Below the pieces are notes generated by a model. That model was not told where the DNA came from, made no database searches, and saw only the letters and a list, made by a program, of their open reading frames with translations. Positions 27,145 to 39,301 of a stretch of 64,000 nucleotides of DNA are shown here, one piece after another. The DNA comes from Aphelocoma coerulescens (Eukaryota > Chordata > Aves > Passeriformes > Corvidae), in the NCBI RefSeq assembly GCF_041296385.1, contig NC_091014.1, positions 67,704,578-67,768,577 on the forward strand. The letters run 5' to 3'. Numbering within the stretch: the first letter of the stretch is position 1; each line of letters starts with the position of its first letter. The position numbers and the translations under genes were made by a program.

Positions 27145-30100
27145 CTAAATAAAGAAAAACAAAAAAAAACAAAACTGAAAATTATCTTGAAACAAGTTAT
27201 CCTTCTGTTTTCACAAACATCTTCTAAGAGTTAAAAATATTTGCTCTACTCCTGGGGCTGCTATACCCAGTGGAGCCCATATTAAAACCAGTTTTGTCCC
27301 CACACTGGGCACATCACACAAGGCCACGTCTGCTGCTGGATATGCAAATTAACCCACAGCCTACAGAGAGATCAAAGGAAAGCCAAGATCCTACAGAAGG
27401 TTCTTGCAGTGGGAGGAATCCAGCTGGAACAGGGTCAGGGATAAAAGGAAACCTTGCAGGACCTGTGGTAGATTGACCACTATATACTCAACTGCAACAG
27501 GCAAAGAATTTGGGATAGTCTTCCTTACTCCCTCTTTCATTCCCATGATTTATGTGACACAACATCACTGAAGAGGATTGTCCTGGCTGCCATATTGATA
27601 CTTTTATATGAATACTTGTTGTCTGTTCAAAATCACCCCTTGCCATTACCCCCCACAGCATTACCTGCAAACTGCTATTAACTTCCATGAATAATCATAT
27701 TAAGAAATGCATTCACTCAAATATACAAAAGAAAGTTAAAACTACTACATTCTTAAAACTACCTGTACTGGGTTGAGGTGTATTCTATTACCATCCTCAT
27801 GAGCAGTGGAAATCAGGTGGGGCAGTGTTTCCTTGCCTCCTCCCCCCAGACTATCTTGCTGTTAATGGCCCATCATTGTCCTGCAGCATGACTCAGAGAT
27901 AACTCCCTCCGGACCATCTTCTGTTAATGAGCCTAATCAACACTTGGCCTCATGACTCATTACCCCATTGTGAGATGCTCCACCCAGAGGGAGGAACCAA
28001 GCATTCCATCGTGGATATAATCTGAGATTCTGAACACCAGATGCAACCTTTCCACTGGATTTCCAGAGGACAGGAGCTACACAGCCACCACTGGATCTTC
28101 TGAGGCAGAGCACACCCTTTCTACAGGATCACTGCTTCAGAGGGCTGCAGCCACCATTCTACCAGACTGTTACCACCACCCTGACTAACAGGGAGTCAGA
28201 GTTGTAAACTCTGTCAGTTTAACCCAGTGTTTTCTACCTTTATCTTTGTTTTAGTTTTTTTTTCCCTTATTTTATTTTCCTATTAAATTGTTATTCTGAC
28301 TTGGTGTCTCCCACTAGTTTGTTTTCAAACTAGTACACTACCCAAAGGCTGCTTTGAACACAACTACAGAATGGGATTTGAGGAGCAAAAAGAAAGCTCT
28401 GTCTATAATAGTGTTCCATTTAGGAACAGGTACTTCATGTAAATTTATGAGAATTTTCTAATCTGCTTCTAATCATAGGGATGCTGCTGTAGTATGTGAC
28501 AACAGTGGATTTCCCAGGTAGGTTACAAAGACCTCATGGATTTTTTTAATGCAAATACAGGGACAGCAATGAAGTTGCCAGTGGGCCAGAAGCTTAAAAA
28601 AGACTAAACCAGTGTTTATACTCATGGTGAGTTATTACCATTCTGCTGTTCAATACCTTCCTTAATTTTTTTTTTTTTTTTGAGCAGAAATCACACTGAA
28701 ACAGGGACATTCCTTTACTTTTAGGAAAGACTGAAACCCTCTCAATCTGAGGGTTTCATTGACTGAAGATTTCTAATTCTCATTGGATGGGACAAAGGTG
28801 TGGTGTCCCTGTGCATTTTCTCCAAGGTAATCATGAAGAAGGTTGATAAGGATTAACTTTTTATGTTAAAAACTGGTATGTAAACCTTAATTACTTAACT
28901 GGTAAGGGTATTTATGCCAATAGTACTCATTTTTGTTCTAAAATAGTACTCATTTTTGGGGCTTATACAAGAGAAAATTGAATTGGAAGATACAGGTAAG
29001 TTAAAATGGGCCAAACAAAAAGAGGGCAGAAGGGAAAAAAAATCTCAAAAATGCCCTCCTTTCTTTTAAACCTGATCAGGGTTCTTCAGGAAATTAAACA
29101 CTGAGACTATTAGATTCAGATAGAAAACAGATGATATTATGCATAGGAATACTACAGAAGATTCAAGGCCTAGGCAGCAGGGACATATGTGAATAATCAA
29201 TGAAGTATTTCTGGAAAGAAGCTTTTATGTTTTTAATACTTAACACTTCATAACTGAGCCTAATAGGCAGAATAAAAAGAGGGCAGCAAAAAATACAACT
29301 AGTAGGGGGAATATTTTTCCAGACACTGGTCCTTCTAGGTCCTCTGCCCCCCCTTTCCACAGTACCCAATCTTCCTTCATGGACTAATGTTCATTTGGTC
29401 TTTTTCTCTAAAATTTTTGCAAGTCACTGATCTGTGGAGCGGCCTCTCAGAGAAAATTCTGAAAGTCTAGAGCAGACAATTCCTTCATGAACAAAAAGTT
29501 CAAAGTAACAGACACAAATAAAAAAGCTTCTTTTATAGTTTGTTTTTTAACTTTGTTTTGCTTACCAAGGTTCATACTCTAATTTAAATTGTGTGTGGCA
29601 CATGAAGACATCTAGTGGCTGAATGGCAACATTATTTACCAAAAACTACAAAGATTATGATATCAAACTTTACTAATTTAGCATTGGAGAAATCAGATTT
29701 ATTTTTATGACCCCAGTTTGCATTAATTCAGTCTTCATAGTACGTAAATATTGGAGGTATCCAAACATTCCCTTTTTCTTCGGTCTTCCCTCATCCCCTT
29801 TCTCTCCCTGCTATTTTCCCCTCTGCATTTCCCATCCTATTGTTAGCATATCAAGGAAAATAAAATGAGCAAACATTAGAGAACAATATGGAAATGATCT
29901 TAATAGATTACAGAAATTAAATGTTCCTTTCCCATTTCTAAAATTAAGCATATATATATATAAAAAACACAGTTTGAATTCACACTGTTTCTGTTGAGGA
30001 TTGATCTATTTTTGTATGTCTTTTGATAGCTAGAAACTCTATTTACAAAATAATTGGAACCAGATTTTCAGAAATTGCATGCAGTTTAATTGAATGCACA

Positions 30101-30494
30101 ATCAAATGAGAAGTACAACTATGTTTTATTTTAGTAACCACTGCTCTCTAGTAGAATTTGGTTACAAAAAGAAAATTATTATATTACTTATTTAACAATT
30201 TTTTGCTTCCTGACAGGTTGACAATCTTGTCTACATATGCAGAGGGAAACTGGAAGCATTTCAAGATGTGAATATCAAATTAAATTTACTGACATACTTC
30301 ATAAGAAGACTTTCTAAAAATACTGCAAAAACATTTTTATATGCAGAAATAGAGGGAAATATGTAATTCAAAAAATGTATGCATTTGTAAAAACATCTAG
30401 TTGTTTGTACAATGGCTAATGCTTTACAATGAGATTTAAAACATCATTTATTACATTAAATATAATATGAAATAAATTTTGCAATGTATTTTAC
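27145..30494 (-). other. ANO2: ANO2 intron G-H
   Basis: 3.35 kb intron containing the solo LTR at 27764-28337. A direct repeat of tagtactcattttt lies at 28921-28934 and 28944-28957. A short (TA)n run lies near 29948-29961. The rest is AT-rich with nothing recognised. Confidence 0.85.
27764..28337 (+). mobile_element. Solo LTR of an ERVL-like endogenous retrovirus
   Basis: 574-base element beginning TGTACTGGGT and ending AACTAGTACA, so its termini form the inverted pair TGTACT/AGTACA. It is flanked on both sides by the same 5 bases, ctacc (27759-27763 and 28338-28342), a target-site duplication of the length usual for ERVL elements. Inside are a TATA-like gatataat near 28013 and a polyadenylation signal attaaa at 28282, both in plus orientation. 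No internal retroviral sequence is present, so this is a recombined solo LTR. It lies antisense to ANO2 in intron G-H. Family name not determined. Confidence 0.88.
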
Positions 30495-30536
30495 CTTTCT
30501 TTCATTCATAACATCATCTTGGCCTTCATATTCACC
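30495..30536 (-). CDS. ANO2: ANO2 micro-exon G: acidic linker
   Basis: 42-base exon, 14 codons, phase 0 at both ends: GEYEGQDDVMNERK between acceptor ctccag and donor gtaaaa. It corresponds to the GEYDSPEDDMNDRK stretch of mammalian ANO2, which is acidic and variable. This is the smallest exon in the window. Because its length is a multiple of three, skipping it would keep the frame. That is an inference about possible splicing, not something seen here. Confidence 0.92.
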
Positions 30537-30788
30537 CTGGAGAAAGAAAATAATTTAATAACTGACGTAAAAGCGGATAAAACTAAATCAAAGTTTGGTC
30601 AGCTGTTCCTACATTGTTGATTTTACTTTTAGGTCACAACTTGAAATGTACTCATAGAAGAGTTTTCATATTAGAATCACACTTAGAAAAGATTTTCATT
30701 GTCACAGACAGCAAATATTAGTGTCTATGGATTGGTGTCTCCTGAGTGACAGCAGCAGAGAACTGGATTTTTAATAGGACATACGTAC

Positions 30789-30844
30789 ATCGTGAAGTGG
30801 GTAGGCTGCATCATAAACATTGTTTGCTATTAATGTGCCAATGC
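30789..30844 (-). CDS. ANO2: ANO2 micro-exon F: AAYPLHD segment
   Basis: 56-base exon after acceptor tttag. Two bases finish the glycine codon, then 18 codons read IGTLIANNVYDAAYPLHD to a donor gtacgt, a slightly unusual +4 C. The YEAAYPLHDG motif is a hallmark of anoctamin N-terminal domains. Fragment residues 255-273. Only 252 bases of intron separate it from the next exon. Confidence 0.94.
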
Positions 30845-31230
30845 CTAAAGAAAAAGAAAAATTTGGGTGGTTAACAGGCATAATTGAAGAGAAAACATTA
30901 TTACAGCTTTCATTTCATGACATTCCAAAGGGGAGAGCGCTGTATAACTGACAATGTTCAAAGAATAGAACAACATAGGAGCCCCTGACTGTGGAAAACA
31001 TTTTTCAGAGAAACTCTTTTCCATAAAGTGCTCTTTCTTCAGTGAACAGCACAGTACAAAGACTCTTTTGACCACTTGTTCACCCTGACAGCAAAGAGCC
31101 ACGTGCCTGAGGAGCAAAGCATCTGGCAGTCCTTGTTGATTCTTTACCATGGTGAGAACCATGAAGTCCTACTGGCCAACAATTAAAAACAACCCCCCCA
31201 AAAACTTCCACTGAGGTTTGTGGTTGTGAA

Positions 31231-31366
31231 ATCATAGAATGGTTTGGGTTGGAAGGGACCTTAAAGATCAGCCAGTTCCTGTCCCCCGTGCCATGGGCAG
31301 GGACACCTTCCACTATCCCAGTTTGCTCAGAGCCCCATCCAGCCTGGCCTTGGGCACTTCCAGGGA
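31231..31366 (-). mobile_element. CR1 LINE, 3' end, short
   Basis: Minus-oriented 136-base CR1 3' end. Tail atcatagaatggtttgggtt, then gaccttaaagatcagcca, catgggcagggacacc and gagccccatccagcctgg, ending abruptly at cttccaggga. Low divergence. Confidence 0.92.
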
Positions 31367-32872
31367 GTTTAGCAAGGGAATCCCCAGCAGTGACTGCAGC
31401 ACCTATAGACAGACATAAGATCCCTACTGGCTCTCAAGACCTGCAACTCTTACAGCAATTCCATCCTCAGTCTCTGCAGGCAAAAACCATTGTTCCATAA
31501 AAAAGGCAACCAAAGATGGGTAATTTATGATAATTAGTAACATAATATGTATATAAAAATTGATTCCAGGACTCTTTGCTTTCAATGCCCAGGAAAAAAG
31601 TAACCAGCTATCATGTCTTTAGCAATGAAAAACATTTAATAGTCAAATTACACATTGTTCTGAAGTATTTGGTGAAAACCTTCTGATCAGAGATGCTAGA
31701 CAGGCAGTAGCAATAAAGCTCTCCCTTGATACAAAGACATGTAAAACTACATGCATTAACAGAATCAGGAAATTATGCTTGGATAATGTCAAGCCTGCTC
31801 CTGAAAGCATTCAATGTTTGGAAGTTTGCAGTGGTTCAGAGTTAAGCTAGAAGTAAATAAGGTTTCCTTGTATAATATCATAGGAGTGGAATCAGATTCA
31901 GCCTTACAAAGATGTAAAAGAATCCATAAGCAAGTGTGTTTGAAGTGTTGTTATTTTCATTTTATGATATTATAAAGCATGTTTACGAAAACCAAAGACT
32001 TCTCTAAGCACTTCCAACAGCACTGTCCTGCCTCTTGTGCAAAGTAAACAATGAACTCTTATATAAAAAAAAAAAATAACAAAATGATGTTTAAAAGAAT
32101 CCTTAAACATTTCCTGATGAGTGGCTTTAAAATGAGATGGGAAAGCCTTAGTGACATATGAAACAGAGGTCTTTTGGGGGAGGATCTCAGAAGACCAAAG
32201 GGATAACTAAATTTATGTCAAACACGATGCACAATCATGTTCTGGCTACGGACCAGAAAGATGGAAAGGATGGGAATGCTAAAATAGTTACTTCATGTCA
32301 AGTGAGTTCTTGAGCCGACCTGAGCTTGAAGTGCATCAGGCTGTATTTTCACCTTAGAGCTGAAAAAAAATCCTGAAAAATGATGACTAGTCCTTTGATC
32401 TCTAATGATGGCTTTTATTCCACTATAAACCAGAACAAGCTATTAAATTAAAGAAAACCCTAAGAGGGAAATATCTGCATTGGCAGAGTGCTCTTTCCCT
32501 TCCTACTCTGTCCTTGAGCTTCTCTCAAGTTTTCTCCCCAACAAATCCCAAAGTCTCCAGAAGGGTTCCCAGCAATCCAGAAAAATAAGGCAGCATTCCC
32601 CTCCATTGCCCCAGTGGAGACTTTTGAGCAGATCAAAACAGAGAATAACACAGAGGAAACAGCTCAAAAAGCAGACACCTACGAAATGATGTTCTAGAAA
32701 CTGAGAATGCCTGATATTTTTAAAACCATAGTTCCATTTTTTTTAAAGAATCAGTGAGGCAGTCATAAATTTAAAAGTTTGTACTGGGAAAAGGCAAGTG
32801 CTTTTGGTTGAAAAAGAGAAAGCATTTTTTGTGGCTTTCATTTTGTTATGCTTTTCAAGTAATTTCAAAAAA

Positions 32873-32915
32873 AATATATATATATCTCCTCTTCATATAT
32901 ATATATTTCCTCTTC
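32873..32915 (+). repeat. AT microsatellite with duplicated tcctcttc unit
   Basis: Two adjacent blocks, each an (AT)n run of about ten bases followed by a variant of tcctcttc. Confidence 0.75.
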
Positions 32916-33201
32916 AGGGAAAACAAAATTAATCTATTTTCCTGTACCAAACACATGTTTTATTGCAGCTTCCCTGCACAAAATCACACCAGGACTGTAC
33001 AGAATCCTGCTGCAGCTCATTATTTGCCAGGAATGTTACCCTTGGACAATGTGATCTGTCCATAGGTGGTCAAGCTTACAAAAGATTTCCAGAAAATATG
33101 GCAGGGAGCAGCATCACTTCTTTTCCACTAGGGAGAAGTGTGCTATGATCACACAAAGGGTGAGACAAAAGAGTAGAGAAAAGAGAATAAGTACACCTGT
33201 G

Positions 33202-33246
33202 TAAATTCTGAACCTCAAGAAAATTAAATAAATTCTGAACCTCAAG
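33202..33246 (+). repeat. 27-base tandem duplication, 1.7 copies
   Basis: taaattctgaacctcaag occurs at 33202-33219 and again, exactly, at 33229-33246, separated by aaaattaaa. Confidence 0.85.
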
Positions 33247-33754
33247 CTCCAAAGATTTCAGCATTATCCCAAAAGTATCTTCAAAATAGTCATATTTAAG
33301 TCATATATTTCACTAGGCAGCTCAGGGAGGTAATTTTTAAAGCTGAAGCAATAAAAATAACCTGGAAAGGTGCATTATTCAATTGAAATGGTAAGAAAAA
33401 TATGCTCCTGCAAGAAATAATACAGCATATTGCAGTTGACATCTGAATTTTACAAAGCAGATCATACAGTAATCAAATCCAATTTTATAACAATTCATGA
33501 AATGTGAGTTACATGCCAGATGCTGCACCTGTAGAAATGAAAAGCCAGCTCCTATTATGATCCAAACCATGGACCAGAAATTCTGATTTTATGCCTCAGA
33601 AAAAACATTTATTTCAATCTCTAATTTTGTTTTTTTTTTTTTTGTGAAAATGTGCCAGCATATTTTGTGTCCTGCTGGAAAAATCAATATTCTGTGAAGT
33701 ACCTAAACAATTCCTTTCAAAAGAAAACCTCTAATTCTCTTCTCTCCACCTTAC

Positions 33755-33803
33755 CCATGCTGTTTCTGGCCTTTGTAGATGTGCGTTTCAAAATTTCCCT
33801 CAC
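33755..33803 (-). CDS. ANO2: ANO2 micro-exon E: EILKRT segment
   Basis: 49-base exon between acceptor tttgcag and donor gtaagg: 16 codons, VREILKRTSTKARNSM, plus the first base of a glycine codon. The family motif is (V/I)(H/Y)EILKRT followed by a variable part and SMG or TMG. The variable part appears one codon shorter than the mammalian ANO2 I recall (TACSRANNTMG). The flanking phases fit exons D and F exactly, which supports the call despite the short length. Fragment residues 239-255. Confidence 0.92.
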
Positions 33804-34327
33804 CTGCAAAGAAGAACAGTGGGATAACACACAAATCCTCTTTTAGCATGAATTTCATCGTGGAATTAGCAATAAAACAAAGCTTTAAAATAGGTGGCTT
33901 CTGCACTGCTGGTTTGTTCAGATGTTTAAATCATTTAGCAGATTTTATTAGAGGATTATCTGCCCTAACATTTGTAGGCTAAATCCTGCTGTGTCACATC
34001 CTTATAGAAATATTAGAAATATAAGGACTATATGGAAGGAAACCTAGTTAAAGCTTAGGAACAGGGCTGAAAACAGCTTTGAACAATGGAGAGGAGTCAG
34101 TAGTTTCCCTACAGAGCGTTTCCCACTCCTGAACCACCAGGAGCTCCAGAAAGGAGTTCCTTACATACACGCCAGGAATTAGTGTTCTGTAGGAACATAC
34201 AAATGCATAAATTGATGGAATTAGTAAAGTTGAAACTGAAACACTCCCTACAAATCCCATTCTAAACCCCACTAGCAAATCCCATTCAGCACAAGAAGAC
34301 AACGATATGTTACTCTTATTAACTCAC
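33804..34327 (-). other. ANO2: ANO2 intron D-E
   Basis: 524-base intron. No repeat or other feature recognised. Confidence 0.85.
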
Positions 34328-34382
34328 TATTCGGCTGCGGGTTGCATTGTCAAAAAAGGTGTCTTTGTCTTTGATGTTATAC
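34328..34382 (-). CDS. ANO2: ANO2 exon D: FFDNATRSRI segment
   Basis: 55-base exon. One G completes the leucine codon of exon C, then 18 codons read YNIKDKDTFFDNATRSRI up to donor gtgagt. The acceptor is ttttag. DKDTFFDNATRSRI is near-identical to mammalian ANO2. It belongs to the cytosolic N-terminal domain. Fragment residues 220-238. It is too short to be seen by open-frame length and was found by the motif and the splice sites. Confidence 0.94.
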
Positions 34383-35516
34383 CTAAAACATTGAGGAAAA
34401 AGGAAATCAGCCGTGTTTTAAGACATGGAAGCAACAAGTAAGACAAGATATAAGATTCTAATTTAGAATTCACTTAGAAACCACAGCTAAACAGAAAAAC
34501 AGATGTTTAAAGGACATGTAGATGACCAAGTACAGCATAATAAAATGTGCTGTTTAAGACCCAGTCATTCAGAGTTCTACCAGGGTTGCACTGATGGTGG
34601 GCGTAAAAATGCAAAATTATTACCTAATACAAAATGCCTTTTGGGCAAGAAGAACCTCTCTATTGTTTACAGAAGATGACTTTTAATATTTTAGTTATAA
34701 CATCCCCTCAGCTCTATAACATGCTGAGGTTATGTTATTAGGTTTCAAGCAGCCTGATGCAGATGTTCATTACTCTCTTCCTGGCCACTAAACAGTCAGC
34801 ATTTCACTTGAGTTCAAATAACCATTCCACTGGAATTATGCCTTCCCTTAAAACTCGAAATCATCATATGTGAAATTAGCTTCCCAGTTTATTCTCCTCC
34901 ATCAATTTGACTTGTATTCAGAATTAATTAAAATTGTCAGAGGGCAATCAATGATATGGTGGGTCACTGTATTTATTACTGGATTTTATTTATCAGACAT
35001 AAATACAAGGAGACACCCAGGAGGAAAAAAAGAGTGTTTAACATCAAACTGGGCCCAGAAATATTATTCTGAGTGAAAGGGCAGGTGTCAAGAATTCCTT
35101 ATTTGCATATTATTAGCTGAGTTTTAATTGCTACAATAAATCTATCAAGATGGAAAGTACTGCTGTATTTCTGCTAGCTCTTGCTTTTTTCAAAACAGGC
35201 AGTATTATCCTTAACCAAATAATCAGGAATTTGGTGGGAGGACTTCTACATTTCAAGCTGAACACATGGATATTTTATTTGATGCACTGCTTCCAGTGCC
35301 TTATCCAGCAGCAGTAAGTAGAACACTGTCAGAAAGCCTCTGCAACTTAGATTTCTATTAGTCCCCTGAAAATCTGACAGCTTTGGATATTTCCTCAGGA
35401 TTTCCAGACATGCTTGATGAATTTCTGAATTTTGACTGAAATATGGGTAAAAGAAATAACACCAAAATGATACATTCCAGCTTTCTTTTTTGTCCATCAC
35501 ATTTTAAAGTACTCAC
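34383..35516 (-). other. ANO2: ANO2 intron C-D
   Basis: 1.1 kb AT-rich intron. No repeat or other feature recognised. Confidence 0.85.
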
Positions 35517-35668
35517 AAATATATTTTCTCTCTGGAAAATGGGTAGGACAAGGTTTTCATCTTGGTATTTTCTTGTTGTGGCACCTGGGGTTGCAGAGGT
35601 TCAGTCAATTTGCACCATATTTCATTTAGCGTTTTGAGTATTCCCTTTTCTTCTGTGATTTCATACAT
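35517..35668 (-). CDS. ANO2: ANO2 exon C: dimerisation-domain segment
   Basis: 152-base exon following acceptor cctcag. It opens MYEITEEKG and ends REKIY plus two bases of a leucine codon before donor gtgagt. It includes LQPQVPQQ and KMKTLSYPFSREK, which align with the mammalian ANO2 stretch LQPRVPEH...MKNLSYPFSREK. The first half (TEEKGILKTLNEIWCK) is poorly conserved against the mammalian sequence I remember. Fragment residues 170-220. No stop or frameshift. Exon D completes the split codon with a G, giving Leu. Confidence 0.94.
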
Positions 35669-35974
35669 CTGAGGAAATAAAACTGTACATTAGCATGTCC
35701 CTTCCAAAATTACACTAAAAGGAAGAAAGAAAAAAAAGAAGAATTTGCTGTACACATAAGTTTAAACCTGTAATTAAGTGTCTTCTCTGAAGACATATTC
35801 CCATATAACTGTAAGCACCTGAATCCATATGGGTTGCAGTTCCAAAAAGTTCCTGTCCTTCACAAGCCACTTCCAGAAAAAACTCAGTGCAGAATTGTTA
35901 ATCCAAGAAAAAAGAAAACAACTGGATCTTCATCCAGAGCTCCAGGTACCTCCTCATCTCACAGTTAAACCACC

Positions 35975-37525
35975 TGTCCAGAAGGATGCTCTGAGGGATA
36001 ATATTAAAATCTTTACTAAAATCCAGGGGAAAAAAGTTACATCTAATGCCTTCCCCTCATCCACTAGGCAGAGAACCTTACAGTAGAAGGAGATATAATT
36101 AGTTAGCCAGGACTTTCCCTTTGTGAAACCCTATTGTCTGTGCCTGAGGAATGCATTGTCCTCCAAATGCCTTTCAGCTGCAGCTGGTATGCCCTTGTCC
36201 ATAATTATTCCAGGTCCTGAGTTTAGAATAATAGGGATGTCTTTTCCTGGCTCTTCCCTCTTGCAAATTGTAATAATCCTGAGTAGCTCCCAGTCAGTGA
36301 GTACCAAGTCCTTTGGTAGTGCACTGAAAGGGGTCCTGCTAATTCCTTCAGTACTCTGGGATCAATTCACAGGGCCCCATGGACTTCTGGACACCCAGTG
36401 CATACTGATGGTCCCTTAAAATTTCAGTGGCCACAAATGGAAAGCCACAAACTGTTCCCACAGCTGCAGTCCTCTGCCTCAGGACCAGGCAGTCCAAGAT
36501 TATTAATCTTAAAGACTGAGGCAAAAAAATCATTGAAGGCCTCTATTTCTCCTTCAGGTGACCATCTCCAACAAGTATTGGTCCAATATTTTCTTCACTC
36601 CTCCTCTTGTTATTAACATATTTTAAAAAGTTTCATAGTTGTGTAGCACAACACTGGCCAGTTTCAACTCTAGATGAGTTTTGGCCTTTTACGTTTTCTC
36701 CCTGAATATGTGAACCACAGCTTTGTAAACTTCCTTTGAGGCCTGGCCTTGTTTCTAGAGATGGACAATTTCTTCTTCTCAAGCTCCACAAGGAATTCCC
36801 TGTTCAACCAAGCACTCATGGAGCCCTCAAAAGCAGATTCCCAGGGACCAGTGCTGTGTAGCTCCCTGAGTGGCTTTGAGTTTGCTCTCTTGAAACCTAG
36901 AGCAACAACTGTGCTGACCTTTTTGTTCTCATTAGACTGAATATTTTAAACTCAACCATTTTGTGGTTGCTGTAGCCAAGGCAGCTTCCTACCATCACAT
37001 ATCCCACATGTCCTCTATTCACAAGTATCCAGTCTGGGAGGGCATCTTTCCTAGCTGGCTCACTGAATCCTTGTGGCAAAGTATTATCTTCAACACCCTC
37101 CAGGAATTTCTCAGGCTTGATTGTCACAGCAGCGCAGTATTCCCAGTTAATGTCTGGGGAGTGGACACTTCCCAGAAGGACAAGCAATTTCTCCTGGTTG
37201 CCTATGGAATAATTCATCAGTCCTATACAACACTCAAACAACATCCTTGCCTTGTTTTCCATCCCCCTAATCCTCACCCAGAAGCTTCCAACCTTATAAT
37301 CCCTCAGCTGCAGCTTTTCCCTCCCATACAGGACAATTTTTCCACCTCTCCATCTCTGCTTACCCCTCCTGAACAGCCTTTACTTCCCTATGCCAGCACT
37401 CCAGACACAGGATTCATCCCCCAAGACTCACTAAAGGCAGAGACATCACAGCTTTGGGCACAGAGCAACACTCCCAGTTGTTCCTATTTGTTTCCCATAC
37501 TCATATTTGAATCTGACACAGTCTC
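35975..37525 (-). pseudogene. CR1 LINE ORF2 relic (endonuclease and start of RT)
   Basis: About 1.5 kb of an old CR1 ORF2 in minus orientation, the same sense as ANO2. The best-preserved part translates at 36897-37277 as HSPDINWEYC, FLEGVEDN, GFSEPARKDALPD and VMVGSCLGYSNHKMVEFKI. These match the CR1 endonuclease C-terminal half (DINW, FLE.VEDNFL, SEPTR, GHSDHE.IEF). Downstream, at 36000-36120, is sequence like the RT palm region. Stops and frameshifts break it, so it is a dead element. The plus-strand 202-codon frame over it is a shadow. Confidence 0.85.
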
Positions 37526-38923
37526 CCTCACCAAAATAACTCCATTATCATATCCAGAAGTTTATATATAGTTAAAAGGGCTCAGAGGGCACCTTTTCTC
37601 AGCCTGTCATGGGTTCTGAAAGATGATTTAAAACTGAACATTTGAGAAAAAAATGTTTGTAATCAACTTGTGTTTAGAGGTGGATAAATAGTTTCCCCTG
37701 AAAATGCCTCTCTTTTTTTATGGTTTAATAGGACCCTTGAATAAATAAAAATAGCATCACAGAAAATACCTAATGTGCCTTGAGAGCAATATTTTGTATC
37801 TTTGAACAAAAACAGAACTTTCCTTTTAGTGGTTGCTGGCTGAATTTTTTATTTTATATTGCAAAATCCCCAAAATACAAGACTTGAGTTTTTTCAAAGT
37901 TGATTTTTGTTTCCTTCAAAGGAAATTCCCTTTCAACTAGCTTTCATTTCAAAAAAACACCCAAACCCTAGGACATGAATATAGCTTTCCTGTCAAGCTT
38001 CTTTCTGGTAGTGCTGCCATTTCTGCAGCTAGAAATAACAGAGGATTTTTATATTTTTAGAGATAACGCAGGACTTTTTTTCTCCCAATCAGAGAGAAGG
38101 GGATGCAGAACTGTTGTGAATGAGGAGGATGCCATCAGAGATTATCAGCTCCTGGACAGACCTTAACCCAGGGCAAAATGATGGCAATAGTCATCAATTA
38201 AAATAGCATAACATTTACTTTGGTGCATCTGCAAAAAACTTGGAGGGAAAAGTTCCCATGAGGGCAGAAGGGGGCAGAAATGAGCAGGCACTAAAAATGC
38301 ATAAAAGGAATTAATTTGGAAATGGATCAAAGAGAGGAGTTGAATAGGTAGAAAGTTTCTAGGGGTATTGTATGTGTCTAAAACCTACTCATTTTCAAAG
38401 ATTGATTGGAAATATCCAATTTTTTTTTTCCCCTGGGATGAAAACACAGTAACAGTATGCAAGATTGATTTGGCCAATCTTCTGATGACAGGTTGTAACA
38501 GCATGAAATGTGAACCACAACGAAGCTTTTGGTGGGTGAAAACAAGATGAAAAAACCCAAACAAACAAAAAAGACCAAACAACGCAGTGGGAAAAAAAAA
38601 ATCAATTTGTCCTTCATTTTTAATGACAATGCAAAGAAATCAGTGTTCATTAGTGCAGCTGATGAGTATCACTAAATAAAAGCACAAGGAAGTTCCTCTG
38701 ACTCCAGTGGAGCTGTTAACCAATGAGCTAAATAATTGCAGGAACACAGATTGGGGGATCTGCTGCTCAGAATTTACAAGGTTTGCCAGCAACTCTGCTG
38801 AAAACAGACAGAAAAGAAGAGAGTGAGCTGAAGTTTTAGTGACAACAGGCAGGTCTGAACTCACTAAGTCACTGATACCACCAAAACAGATTTTTCTGGG
38901 GAGAGTCTCCCTGGAGAAGTCTT

Positions 38924-39073
38924 AAGGCAATGACCAGTTTTATACTATCTCCCATACTACACCTCACCTTTGAGGGAATTCCCTTGACAAAAATCCAAAG
39001 AGCTCCTGCCTTCTCAGCTTTCAAAGCCCTCCTTAGCACTCATCTCTGTCATCACCTGCCTGAATGCAGTCCA
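38924..39073. repeat. Unassigned 150-base repeat, copy 1
   Basis: Segment from aaggcaatgaccag to cctgaatgcagtcc that recurs at 40285-40434 in the same orientation at about 85% identity by eye. The core gccttctcag-tttcaaagccctcct is shared. I cannot name the family. Confidence 0.75.
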
Positions 39074-39301
39074 TCAGCCAGCTGCCTCTGTGGCCTTTAA
39101 AAACCCCTTTGGAAGTCCCATCTTTAATAGAGTGCTGAACAGTAAATCACCTCAAAAGACTTGGAAATGTGAAAAAATAATCCTGACAGTTCATTTTCTC
39201 TGATTTTTGATATAAATTAACTCCACAGGCTTCTATACATTTAATGATGATTCTGATCCTTCAGTCATACAACTTGTGGATAGAAAATGGGAGATATTTA
39301 C

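Larger units (their letters stand above)
30845..33754 (-). other. ANO2: ANO2 intron E-F
   Basis: 2.9 kb intron. It has a CR1 3' end at 31231-31366. At 32873-32915 an AT-repeat plus tcctcttc unit is tandemly duplicated. At 33202-33246 a 27-base unit occurs about 1.7 times (taaattctgaacctcaag repeated). Nothing else recognised. Confidence 0.85.
35669..39301 (-). other. ANO2: ANO2 intron B-C
   Basis: 3.6 kb intron. Its largest feature is the old CR1 ORF2 relic at about 35975-37525. One copy of an unassigned 150-base repeat lies at 38924-39073. The remainder is AT-rich. Confidence 0.85.

Noticed and set aside
36963..37571. 202-codon open frame on the plus strand
   Set aside because: It is the antisense of the CR1 ORF2 relic, whose true reading direction is minus.
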